Below are positions 1 through 6,490 of a DNA stretch of 6,670 nt, one piece after another. The DNA is taken from positions 1-6,670 of the forward strand of contig JBFWIL010000153.1 of the NCBI GenBank assembly GCA_050256015.1. Direction: 5' to 3'. This DNA comes from JBFWIL01 sp050256015 (lineage in GTDB: Bacteria; Bacteroidota; Bacteroidia; Bacteroidales; Prolixibacteraceae). Position 1 is the first letter of the stretch; each line of letters opens with the position of its first letter. The notes under the pieces are model-generated. The model searched no databases and was not told the origin of the DNA. It saw nothing but the letters and a program-made list of their open reading frames with translations. Made by a program: the position numbers and the translations under genes.

Positions 1-51
1 GAAAAGAGAACAAATGGAACCGGAATAAACCGGATTCAGGAAATTGGTGTC

Positions 52-792
52 GTGGGAAAAAACAAGATAAAAAAATTTGCCGAAATGGCAGGATTCAGTA
101 ATGTTGTCCAGGCATCGTTCAATGTGCTGGGGCAGCAGGATTATCCACTCAGGGGAAAGTGGAGAAGTGATTTTTTCGGGAATGATCATCCACTTATACT
201 GGAGCTGGGTTGCGGAAAGGGGGAGTATACCGTTTCGCTGGCAGACCGGGAACCGGACTGTAATTATATAGGGGTAGACATTAAGGGAGCCCGTATGTGG
301 AAAGGGGCGAAGGAGGCCCTGGAAAGAAAGCTTGGCAACGTAGCTTTTCTGAGGACCAACATTGAACTTATCGATCTTTTTTTTGCTCCGGGAGAGGTGG
401 AACAGATCTGGCTTACCTTTCCGGATCCGCAGATGAAAAACGGCCGCAGGAGACTGACCGCCACCAATTTTATGGAAAAATACCGGCGGATGCTGGTTCC
501 GGGAGGCGTGGTACACCTGAAGACCGACAGTAACTTTCAGTACCGCTATGTCCTGGAGATGGTGCGTGAGAATAAGCTGAACATCCTGAGCTGTACAGAC
601 GATCTGGACCGGTCTGATTTACTCGATGAGGCTCTGTCTGTTCAGACGTTTTACGAAAAACAATGGCGGGATCGGGGCATTTCCATCAAGTATATACGTT
701 TTCAGCTGGATCATAATGAACCGTTACGTGAACCCGATGTTGAGATAGAAAAAGACCCTTACCGCAGTTTCGGCCGTTCGGCAAAACCATAG
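52..792 (+). CDS. trmB: tRNA (guanine-N7-)-methyltransferase TrmB
   Basis: This cytosolic enzyme transfers a methyl group from S-adenosylmethionine to N7 of guanosine 46 in the tRNA variable loop. The 246-residue protein shows the class I methyltransferase fold: SAM-binding motif ELGCGKGEYT (51-60), the acidic ribose-binding strand GVDIKGARM (74-82), the family motif FPDPQMK (123-129, a variant of the more common FPDPWPKKRH), LKTD (156-159) and the C-terminal substrate motif TFYEKQWRDRG (199-209). Length is normal for the family. The GTG at 52 is chosen because it gives the N-terminus MGKNKIKKFA, which I recall from Bacteroidales TrmB proteins; the next in-frame ATG (codon 12) would remove it. 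An AGGA about 10 bases upstream could serve as a ribosome site. The frame stays open back to base 1, so a slightly longer product cannot be excluded. It is followed after 88 bp by the alkyltransferase-like gene. Confidence 0.95.
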   Translation: MGKNKIKKFAEMAGFSNVVQASFNVLGQQDYPLRGKWRSDFFGNDHPLILELGCGKGEYTVSLADREPDCNYIGVDIKGARMWKGAKEALERKLGNVAFLRTNIELIDLFFAPGEVEQIWLTFPDPQMKNGRRRLTATNFMEKYRRMLVPGGVVHLKTDSNFQYRYVLEMVRENKLNILSCTDDLDRSDLLDEALSVQTFYEKQWRDRGISIKYIRFQLDHNEPLREPDVEIEKDPYRSFGRSAKP

Positions 793-880
793 TATTGCGG
801 TCTGTTGCATGTTTTATCCCGTCTTTTTAACCGGAGACAGCGTCCGGCTGAGAGAAACGTGATGCCGGGTTGATTTTTGT

Positions 881-1246
881 ATGAAAGATTTTTTTGAACA
901 GGTATATGAAGTGGTTTGTCTGGTGCCTGCAGGCCGGGTTACCAGTTATGGTGCCATTGCCCGTTACCTGGGGACAGGCGGTTCGGCGCGTATGGTTGGC
1001 TGGGCAATGAATAAAGCGTACGGATGGAGAAAAGCCGTTCCCGCCCACCGGGTGGTGAATTCGGCGGGCCTGCTTACGGGAAAGCACCATTTCGGGACAG
1101 ACCGGGTGATGCAGGAATTATTGGAAAATGAAGGGGTTCGGGTAAGAAATGATCAGGTGGTTGATTTTGACCGGCTGTTCTGGGATCCGTCCAGGGAGCT
1201 TGAACCTTTGTGTGGACCTGAGACAGAAGAAATAACGGAATTATAA
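881..1246 (+). CDS. Alkyltransferase-like protein (ATL), MGMT/Ada DNA-binding fold without catalytic Cys
   Basis: This 121-residue protein is the C-terminal DNA-binding domain of the O6-alkylguanine-DNA alkyltransferase family. Seen: a helix-turn-helix (VTSYGAIARYLGTGG, 20-34), the Tyr in SYG (Y23) that rotates the target phosphate, the arginine finger in SARMVG (R37) that replaces the flipped base, and the active-site segment VPAHRVV (53-59). The normal PCHR is PAHR here, so the alkyl-accepting cysteine is alanine (A55). Two other cysteines (C13, C111) are not at the catalytic position. Known ATLs (S. pombe Atl1, E. coli YbaZ with Trp; a Thermus homologue with Ala) bind O6-alkylguanine without repairing it and hand it to nucleotide excision repair. 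That role is inferred here. The tail after residue 90 (VVDFDRLFWDP) is probably a lineage-specific C-terminus. mrp starts 12 bp downstream, suggesting co-transcription. Confidence 0.9.
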   Translation: MKDFFEQVYEVVCLVPAGRVTSYGAIARYLGTGGSARMVGWAMNKAYGWRKAVPAHRVVNSAGLLTGKHHFGTDRVMQELLENEGVRVRNDQVVDFDRLFWDPSRELEPLCGPETEEITEL

Positions 1247-1258
1247 TTTTTCAAGATA

Positions 1259-2374
1259 ATGAGTGATATACCACGCCGGCTTATTGTGCCGAAAAATGTA
1301 ACTGATGCGCTCCGCCAGGTGAATTATCCCGGTTCGGAACAGGATGTTGTTTCAATGGATATGGTTCAGGAAATCCGTATTGCGGGAAGGAGAGTCAGTT
1401 TTTCGCTGGTTTTTCAGCGTTCTGATGATCCGCATATTGCTGCGCTCATAAAAAATTGCGAGGAGATGATCTTGCAGGAGTTGGGACCGGATACCCGGAT
1501 CCGGGGGAACATCACTGCCAAGGCCATTCACCAGATGGAAAGGCCGGTTTTGCCCGGGGTTAAGAATATGATTGCCGTGGCCTCCGGGAAAGGAGGCGTG
1601 GGTAAGTCGACCGTAGCCGTAAACCTGGCTGTAGCCCTGGCCAAAACCGGGGCCAGGGTGGGGCTGATTGATGCCGACATTTTCGGGCCATCCGTTCCCA
1701 AGATGTTCGGGGCCGAGCAACTGCAGCCTGCCAGCGATATGGTGGATGGCCGGGAAATGATTCATCCTGTCGAGCGGCATGGAGTCAAGATACTGTCCAT
1801 CGGCTTTTTCGTGGATCCGGAAGATGCGCTGGTCTGGCGCGGTCCGATGGCTTCCAATGCACTGAAGCAGCTGATCACCCAGGGAAACTGGGGGGAGCTC
1901 GACTATTTGCTGATTGATCTGCCTCCGGGCACGAGCGATATTCATTTAACCCTGGTGCAAACCATTCCCGTTACCGGGGTCATCATTGTAACCACCCCGC
2001 AAGACGTGGCCCTGGCCGATGTGGTGAAGGGAGTCAACATGTTTCGCAGCAAGACTGTGGATGTGCCCGTGCTCGGACTGATAGAAAATATGGCCTGGTT
2101 TACGCCCGAAGAGTTGCCTGATAACCGGTATTATATTTTTGGAAAGGAAGGAGGCTGCCGGCTGGCAGAACAACTGGAACTGCCCCTGATCGGACAGATC
2201 CCGCTGGTGCAGGGCATACGCGAAGGAGGGGATGCCGGACAGCCTGTGGCGGTCAGTGAGAACTCTCCCGTTGGCAAAGCCTTTATGGAGCTCGCTTCGC
2301 AGACCATCAGACAGGTGGAACGGCGTAATGACCTGCTTGATCCCACGAAAAAGGTCAGGACCAGCAAAAAGTAA
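1259..2374 (+). CDS. mrp: Mrp/ApbC-family P-loop ATPase (Fe-S cluster carrier type), lacking CxxC
   Basis: This is a 371-residue cytosolic ATPase of the MinD/Mrp (SIMIBI) class. An N-terminal MIP18/DUF59-like domain (about 12-90) precedes the nucleotide-binding domain: deviant Walker A SGKGGVGKST (109-118, with signature Lys111 and catalytic Lys116), DADIFGPS (138-145), Walker B LIDLPPGT (218-225) and TTPQDVALADV (245-255). Mrp/ApbC/Nbp35 proteins bind and transfer Fe-S clusters to apoproteins. In most relatives a CxxC pair follows the ENM motif and bridges a cluster between two subunits. Here that stretch reads ENMAWFTPEELPDN (276-289) with no cysteine, and the whole protein has only C67 and C300. 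Cluster carriage by the usual ligands is therefore doubtful, while ATP binding looks intact. The gene lies 12 bp after the ATL gene and ends 12 bp before the convergent mlaF stop. Confidence 0.93.
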   Translation: MSDIPRRLIVPKNVTDALRQVNYPGSEQDVVSMDMVQEIRIAGRRVSFSLVFQRSDDPHIAALIKNCEEMILQELGPDTRIRGNITAKAIHQMERPVLPGVKNMIAVASGKGGVGKSTVAVNLAVALAKTGARVGLIDADIFGPSVPKMFGAEQLQPASDMVDGREMIHPVERHGVKILSIGFFVDPEDALVWRGPMASNALKQLITQGNWGELDYLLIDLPPGTSDIHLTLVQTIPVTGVIIVTTPQDVALADVVKGVNMFRSKTVDVPVLGLIENMAWFTPEELPDNRYYIFGKEGGCRLAEQLELPLIGQIPLVQGIREGGDAGQPVAVSENSPVGKAFMELASQTIRQVERRNDLLDPTKKVRTSKK

Positions 2375-2453
2375 CCGTGAATTCGTTCAGGTTCCGTCAG
2401 TCCGTTCGTTACGGATTTCGCGATACTGGCGGTTGGCAAAGACGAATTCACGG
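2375..2453 (+). repeat. Nested inverted repeat at the mrp/mlaF convergent junction
   Basis: CCGTGAATTCGT (2375-2386) fills the whole gap between the mrp and mlaF stop codons and recurs as a perfect 12-bp inverted copy, ACGAATTCACGG (2442-2453), inside the mlaF 3' coding end. Between the arms, CCGTCAG (2394-2400) pairs with CTGGCGG (2426-2432) with one U-G wobble, and TCCGT (2401-2405) pairs with ACGGA (2411-2415). The wobble becomes C-A on the opposite strand, so the fold is slightly better in plus-strand RNA, i.e. the 3' end of the mrp transcript. No U-run follows, so this is not a classical intrinsic terminator. Role unknown. Confidence 0.6.
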
Positions 2454-3154
2454 AGTTTCCGGTTTCCGGCATGCAGGATTTCCTTGCCCGATCCTTCCCA
2501 TTCGGTAATCCCTTCGCTGAGAAATATCACTTGGTCTCCGATCTCCATGACAGAATTCATATCGTGTGTGTTGATGATAGTGGTTATGTTCAGGTCGATG
2601 GTGATACCCCGGATCAGGTTGTCGATGATTTTTGATGTTTCGGGATCCAGACCGGAATTGGGCTCATCGCAAAACAGGTAAGTCGGGTTCAGCGCTATGG
2701 CCCGGGCAATGGCCACCCGTTTTTTCATTCCTCCGGAAATCTCAGCCGGAGAAAGCCGGTGGGCATCTTTGGCAATGCTTACACGGTCCAGACAAAATTC
2801 TACCCGGTTTTGCTTTTCGGCACTTGTCTGGCTGGTGAACATATCCAGCGGGAAACGCACATTTTCCTGCACGGTCATGGAGTCGAACAGGGCTCCGCCC
2901 TGAAACACCATACCCATTTCCTGCCGCAGTTTTTTCCGTTCATGCGGTTTCATCTCCGTGAAGTTCCGGTCGTCATAAAAGATACTTCCGCAGTCTATAT
3001 CATGCAGCCCGACGATAGACTTCATCAATACGGTTTTACCCGATCCGCTGCGCCCTATGATCAGATTGGTTTTTCCCTTATGGAATTTCGTACTGATGTC
3101 GTTCAGAACGAGTTTCCCGTTAAACGACTTGTGGAGATGTTCTATCCGTATCAT
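2387..3154 (-). CDS. mlaF: ABC transporter ATP-binding protein, MlaF family (phospholipid transport)
   Basis: This 255-residue ATPase is the cytoplasmic engine of an Mla-type lipid transporter that works with MlaE and an MCE protein to move phospholipids between the inner and outer membranes. All ABC motifs are present in order: Walker A GRSGSGKT (34-41), Q-loop VFQGGALF (83-90), signature EISGGMKKRV (138-147), Walker B TYLFCDEP (158-165, catalytic E164), D-loop SGLDP (167-171) and switch His in NTHD (H197). The ISGGM variant of LSGGQ and the GGALFDSMTV segment after the Q-loop are typical of the MlaF/Ttg2A branch. Its ATG overlaps the mlaE TAA by one base (TAATG), which points to translational coupling. 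The last codons contain one arm of the 12-bp inverted repeat shared with the gap to mrp. No mlaD or mlaB follows, since mrp converges immediately downstream. Confidence 0.93.
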   Translation of the reverse strand: MIRIEHLHKSFNGKLVLNDISTKFHKGKTNLIIGRSGSGKTVLMKSIVGLHDIDCGSIFYDDRNFTEMKPHERKKLRQEMGMVFQGGALFDSMTVQENVRFPLDMFTSQTSAEKQNRVEFCLDRVSIAKDAHRLSPAEISGGMKKRVAIARAIALNPTYLFCDEPNSGLDPETSKIIDNLIRGITIDLNITTIINTHDMNSVMEIGDQVIFLSEGITEWEGSGKEILHAGNRKLREFVFANRQYREIRNERTDGT

Positions 3155-3891
3155 TAAAAAAGCAATTGGGTTAAGATCAAATCGAAAACCAGTATCATGA
3201 TGTTGGTGTTGACCACGGCCCGGGTGCTGGCAGCGCCTACCTCAAAGGCCCCTCCCCGCACGTAATAACCGAAATAGGCAGGTATGGAGGCTACCAGGAA
3301 ACCGAAGAACAGGGTTTTGATCATAGAAAAAAAGATGTAATAGGGCATAAACAGATAACGGATGCCTTCCAGGTAGTCGTTTGCGCTGACGGCTCCCACG
3401 GCAGGCCCGATGAACAGTCCGCCGATAAGTCCGAAGAAAATGCTCAGAATGAACAGAAATGGAAAAATGAAGACCACGGCAACAATCTTGGGGAGTATCA
3501 GGTAGCTGGCAGGGTTCACTCCCATAATTTCAAGGGAGTCTATTTGTTCGGTTACCCGCATGCTGCCAATCTCCGAGGCAATGTTTGAACCGATTTTCCC
3601 GGCCATCATCAGGGCCATGATCGTGGAGGAGAACTCCAGAATCAGGATATCCCGGTTACCCAGACCGATCAGCTTTTTTGGCAGGAAGGGATTACCCAGG
3701 TTATAACTTAGCTGCAGGGTGACGATGGCTCCCATAAACAGGGAAATGATTACCACAATACCCACCGAGTTTATCCCGAGACTTTCGATTTCGCGGAATA
3801 ACATTTTCAGGTACACCCTGGTTCGCTCCGGCCTGGAGAAAACCTTTCCCAACAGCGAAAAATACCGGCCTGTATGTGAAAGGAGATTCAT
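3154..3891 (-). CDS. mlaE: ABC transporter permease, MlaE family
   Basis: This 245-residue inner-membrane permease pairs with the MlaF ATPase. The family signature is clear: AGKIGSNIASEIGSMRVTEQ (97-116), followed by IDSLEIMGVNP and LILPKIVA (131-138). An amphipathic N-terminal segment with RPERTR (20-25) precedes hydrophobic spans at about 41-63, 84-97, 134-165, 185-206 and 225-245. The ending LILTQLLF is also usual for the family. The ATG at 3891 gives a start that agrees with Bacteroidales homologues as I recall them, and no clear Shine-Dalgarno sequence precedes it. Substrate by family is phospholipid, in E. coli as the MlaFEDB complex; the direction of transport cannot be read from sequence. 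It is first in a two-gene operon with mlaF, divergent from manC across 146 bp. Confidence 0.93.
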   Translation of the reverse strand: MNLLSHTGRYFSLLGKVFSRPERTRVYLKMLFREIESLGINSVGIVVIISLFMGAIVTLQLSYNLGNPFLPKKLIGLGNRDILILEFSSTIMALMMAGKIGSNIASEIGSMRVTEQIDSLEIMGVNPASYLILPKIVAVVFIFPFLFILSIFFGLIGGLFIGPAVGAVSANDYLEGIRYLFMPYYIFFSMIKTLFFGFLVASIPAYFGYYVRGGAFEVGAASTRAVVNTNIMILVFDLILTQLLF

Positions 3892-3947
3892 GCTTCGCTT
3901 TTGAGGTAAAGTTAAGAAAAAACTGATGCATTTTTGTACCGGCCTGT
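3863..3947. repeat. 11-bp direct repeat TACCGGCCTGT flanking the mlaE start
   Basis: TACCGGCCTGT occurs at 3863-3873, inside the first codons of mlaE, and again at 3937-3947 in the intergenic region, 74 bp apart. Spacing is close to seven helical turns. It may be chance or a pair of binding sites; no regulator is identified. Confidence 0.35.
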
Positions 3948-4002
3948 TTTTGCTTATGTTGTTAAATTAGGAAAAGGGCAGATGAATGCCGGGTAAATTC
4001 AG

Positions 4003-4010
4003 TATATTTG
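4003..4010 (+). promoter_or_regulatory. Candidate Bacteroidota -7 element for manC
   Basis: TATATTTG matches the Bacteroidota sigma-ABfr -7 consensus TAnnTTTG exactly and lies 27 bases before the manC ATG, so transcription would begin near 4015-4020 and leave a leader of about 20 bases. I find no TTTG-like -33 element at the usual spacing, which limits confidence. Confidence 0.45.
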
Positions 4011-4037
4011 GTTAGATAATGTTCAAAAGCCGAGATT

Positions 4038-5126
4038 ATGAAGAATCGCTATTGTGTGATTATGGCCGGTGGGGTTGGCAGTCGCTTTTGGCCCCTGAGT
4101 AAGAGTTCCATGCCCAAGCAGTTTCTGGATATTACAGGAACAGGTCGCACACTGATCCAGATGACTTTGGACCGTTTTCGCCGGTTTTGTCCTCTGGAAA
4201 ACTTTTTGGTTGTTACCAGCGTGAACTACAAGGAGTTGGTAATGAATCAACTGCCTGAGCTGGGTGAGGAGCAGATTTTGCTTGAGCCACTGCGCCGGAA
4301 TACGGCTCCCTGTCTGGCTTATGCCTGTAACAAGATCAGGCTGGTAAATCCGGATGCACGGGTTATTGTTGCACCTTCCGATCATCTGATCCTTCAGGAA
4401 AAGGAATTTCTGAATCAGATAGAGACTGCGGTGGAGTTCATTGAAGAGAACGATGCCCTGGTAACCCTGGGCATTAAACCCCATCGGCCCGAGACGGCAT
4501 ACGGCTATATCCAGTTTGACGGGAAGGTGCCTTTCCGGAACATGAACAATTTGTATGAGGTAAAAACCTTCACGGAAAAGCCCAATTTGGAAATGGCCAA
4601 CATTTTTCTGGAGAGTGGTGAGTTTCTCTGGAATTCCGGGATCTTTATCTGGAAACTGCAATGCATACTCGATGCTTTTGACCGCTGGCTGCCTGATATG
4701 GCCGAGTTGTTCAGGCGGGGGGAAAAGCTTTATGGTACGGATGATGAGGTCTATTTTATCAACAAAACCTATTCGGAATGTCAGAATATATCCATTGATT
4801 ACGGCATAATGGAAAAGGCGGAGAATGTTTATGTGCTGTGTGCCGATTTCGGATGGAGCGACCTGGAAACCTGGGGGGCTTTGTATGAGAGTCTGGAAAA
4901 GGATGAACAGGGCAATACCGTGAAAGGAAAACATGTGCTGCTGTATCATTCACGCGATTGCCTGGTAAACGTCCCTGACGACAGGATTGTGGTGCTGCAG
5001 GGTCTGGCGGGTTATATTGTGGTGGAGGCAGATAATATCCTGCTGATTTGCCGTAAGGAAGATGAACAGCAGATCCGTCAGTTTGTGAACGACGTGCGTC
5101 TTTTAAAGGGGCCTCAGTATGTCTGA
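4038..5126 (+). CDS. manC: Mannose-1-phosphate guanylyltransferase (GDP-mannose pyrophosphorylase)
   Basis: This cytosolic enzyme converts mannose-1-phosphate and GTP to GDP-mannose and pyrophosphate, supplying mannose, and through GDP-fucose fucose, for capsule, LPS and glycoprotein synthesis. The 362-residue protein shows the sugar nucleotidyltransferase pattern: N-terminal GTP-binding loop GGVGSRFWPLS followed by PKQF (11-29), EPLRRNTAP (83-91), APSDH (112-116, metal-binding Asp), GIKPHRPETAYGYI (145-158), FTEKP (178-182), NSGIFIW (199-205), SIDYGIMEK (252-260) and DFGWSDLETWG (270-280). A left-handed beta-helix-like tail ends the protein. The C-terminal cupin phosphomannose isomerase domain of bifunctional ManC/AlgA proteins (about 480 residues) is absent, so this is the short monofunctional form. 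It stands alone on the plus strand with its own putative promoter, and its stop is 6 bp from the convergent hydrolase stop. Confidence 0.93.
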   Translation: MKNRYCVIMAGGVGSRFWPLSKSSMPKQFLDITGTGRTLIQMTLDRFRRFCPLENFLVVTSVNYKELVMNQLPELGEEQILLEPLRRNTAPCLAYACNKIRLVNPDARVIVAPSDHLILQEKEFLNQIETAVEFIEENDALVTLGIKPHRPETAYGYIQFDGKVPFRNMNNLYEVKTFTEKPNLEMANIFLESGEFLWNSGIFIWKLQCILDAFDRWLPDMAELFRRGEKLYGTDDEVYFINKTYSECQNISIDYGIMEKAENVYVLCADFGWSDLETWGALYESLEKDEQGNTVKGKHVLLYHSRDCLVNVPDDRIVVLQGLAGYIVVEADNILLICRKEDEQQIRQFVNDVRLLKGPQYV

Positions 5127-5132
5127 ACCGCT

Positions 5133-6476
5133 TTATTCCAGGCAGTTCAGTATTTCCCGGATCATCCGGTTGGCGTCAAATTCTGATTTTCTGGAATAAC
5201 CCATGCGGACTACTACCAGTTCACGGGAGGGAATGATAATGATGAACTGACCGTCATGTCCTTTACAAAGATAGGTGTCTGCAGGAGCGTCGGGCAGTTC
5301 TGTTCCTGACCGGTTAAGCCAGAAGAATGCTCCGTATCTCCCTTCTGATCCGGATGCGGGTGTGAGGGTGTAGTCTATCCATTCCGTTTGCAACAGCTGC
5401 CGGCCCATCCAGCGTCCCCGGTTCAGGTATAACAGTCCGAAACGGGCATAATCGCGCAAACCGGCATAGAGATAAGACGAACCGGCGAAGGTGCCTGAGG
5501 CATCGAGTTCGAAGACGGCACTTCGCATGCCAAGCGGGTTGAACAGAACCTTCCGGGGATAGTCGAAATAATCCCGGTCAGAAGAAAAAGAACGGCGTAG
5601 CACCATGCTGGCCAGGTTGGTAGTTCCGGAAGAATATTTCCATTTTGTTCCGGGTTTTGTTTCCAACGGTTTCCGGGCGGTATAGTTTCCCATATCACCT
5701 GCCTTATACAGCATAACCGTTACATCCGAAAGGCCTCCGTAATCTTCATCCCAGCTGAGGCCGCTGTTCATGTGAAGCAAATGCCCCGGGTTGATATTCC
5801 TTCTCTCGTCGACCTGCCATCCCGGCAGGTCGAGTGGCTTGTTGATATCCAGTTTTCCTTCCTGAACGCGTATTCCTATCAGGGCCGAGGTTACACTTTT
5901 GGCCATGGACCAGCTAAGGAATCGGGTTGTCGGAGACATGTCCCCGCGGTAGGCTTCGGCCACGGGAAGTCCTTTGTAAAGGACCATAAGTGCGAAAGTC
6001 CCCCTGTAGGGGAGCGTGTCGGCCATCAGTTGCCCGGTCACCCGGTTTAGTTTGTTCCGGTCAATGCCGGAAGGCAGGCTGTCGGGCAGCAGCTCGCCGA
6101 ACGGCCACAACACCGTGTCGGGTTTTCCCGGAAGGGCAGCTTGCTCCGGATAATACCTGTTCCGGATCTCTTTTTCTGAAAAATCTTTCAGCAGGGTGCA
6201 GCCATAGCCTTTTAGCCGGATGGCTTTTGCCTTTCGCCAAAGGAAGCGGCTGGTCACTTCCTGCTTTTCACGGTTCACCGTATTGCAGACCATGTTTACG
6301 GGGAAGAAATCCAGATCTTCCGTTTCCAGCGACTCCTGGGTGCGGCCGGCAACAAAAATACCTGATGCCAGGTTTTTGGCTGCATAACCGGTGATGACAG
6401 GAAGCAGGTTGTTAAGGTATACGCTTCCTGCCAGAAGCAAAAGCAGTACTGCAAGCGGGAAGATTTTCCGTTTCAT
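5133..6476 (-). CDS. Membrane-anchored S12 / class C beta-lactamase-fold serine hydrolase
   Basis: This 447-residue hydrolase belongs to the serine beta-lactamase-like (MEROPS S12, Pfam Beta-lactamase) superfamily. Residues 1-3 are basic and 5-19 hydrophobic, with no lipobox cysteine, so export with an uncleaved anchor or a plain signal peptide is likely. The nucleophile motif is SMAK (S190, K193) within FLSWSMAKSVTSALIG; the second motif is YSSG (Y281), corresponding to YxN; the third is HDG (407-409), replacing KTG. This set, with KYSSGTTNL and GLRDYARFG, resembles the NylB/esterase-like branch rather than true beta-lactamases or DD-peptidases. SxxK begins about 190 residues in, leaving some 150 residues after the anchor that I cannot assign. 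Substrate is unknown; ester, amide or peptide bonds in the periplasm are possible. It lies 44 bp after the S46 peptidase gene on the same strand. Confidence 0.85.
   Translation of the reverse strand: MKRKIFPLAVLLLLLAGSVYLNNLLPVITGYAAKNLASGIFVAGRTQESLETEDLDFFPVNMVCNTVNREKQEVTSRFLWRKAKAIRLKGYGCTLLKDFSEKEIRNRYYPEQAALPGKPDTVLWPFGELLPDSLPSGIDRNKLNRVTGQLMADTLPYRGTFALMVLYKGLPVAEAYRGDMSPTTRFLSWSMAKSVTSALIGIRVQEGKLDINKPLDLPGWQVDERRNINPGHLLHMNSGLSWDEDYGGLSDVTVMLYKAGDMGNYTARKPLETKPGTKWKYSSGTTNLASMVLRRSFSSDRDYFDYPRKVLFNPLGMRSAVFELDASGTFAGSSYLYAGLRDYARFGLLYLNRGRWMGRQLLQTEWIDYTLTPASGSEGRYGAFFWLNRSGTELPDAPADTYLCKGHDGQFIIIIPSRELVVVRMGYSRKSEFDANRMIREILNCLE
5809..5833. repeat. Perfect 10-bp hairpin within the serine hydrolase gene
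   Basis: TCGACCTGCC (5809-5818) and GGCAGGTCGA (5824-5833) are exact inverted copies around the 5-base loop ATCCC. On the minus strand the stretch encodes DLPGWQVDE (216-224 of the hydrolase). It is GC-rich and would form a strong stem in mRNA or single-stranded DNA. No terminator-type U-run follows on either strand. Confidence 0.55.
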
Positions 6477-6490
6477 TGACTTGTCTGATT

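Noticed and set aside
2..28. Possible C-terminus of an upstream gene (frame ending in TAA at 26-28)
   Set aside because: Only eight codons are visible, ending KREQMEPE, with nothing to identify or confirm a gene.
831..847. CCGGA/TCCGG stem between trmB and the ATL gene as a terminator
   Set aside because: Five pairs, a 7-base loop and no following U-run; too weak to call.
872..880. TGATTTTTG before the ATL start as a promoter -7 element
   Set aside because: It deviates from TAnnTTTG at a conserved position and abuts the ATG, leaving essentially no leader.
1580..1597. GCCTCC/GGAGGC 6-bp hairpin in mrp
   Set aside because: It coincides with the Gly-rich P-loop codons, which readily produce such symmetry.
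1352..1945. 197-codon antisense frame in mrp
   Set aside because: It is antisense to the Mrp ATPase domain, with low-complexity His/Gly/Pro-rich translation and no family motifs.
3907..3914. TAACTTTA on the minus strand as a -7 element for mlaE
   Set aside because: It lacks the final G of TAnnTTTG, has no -33 partner and would leave a leader of only about ten bases; the true mlaEF promoter is not resolved.
4023..4949. 308-codon open frame antisense to manC
   Set aside because: The sense strand carries the complete set of nucleotidyltransferase motifs; the antisense translation shows no recognisable domain and is a by-product of sense codon use.
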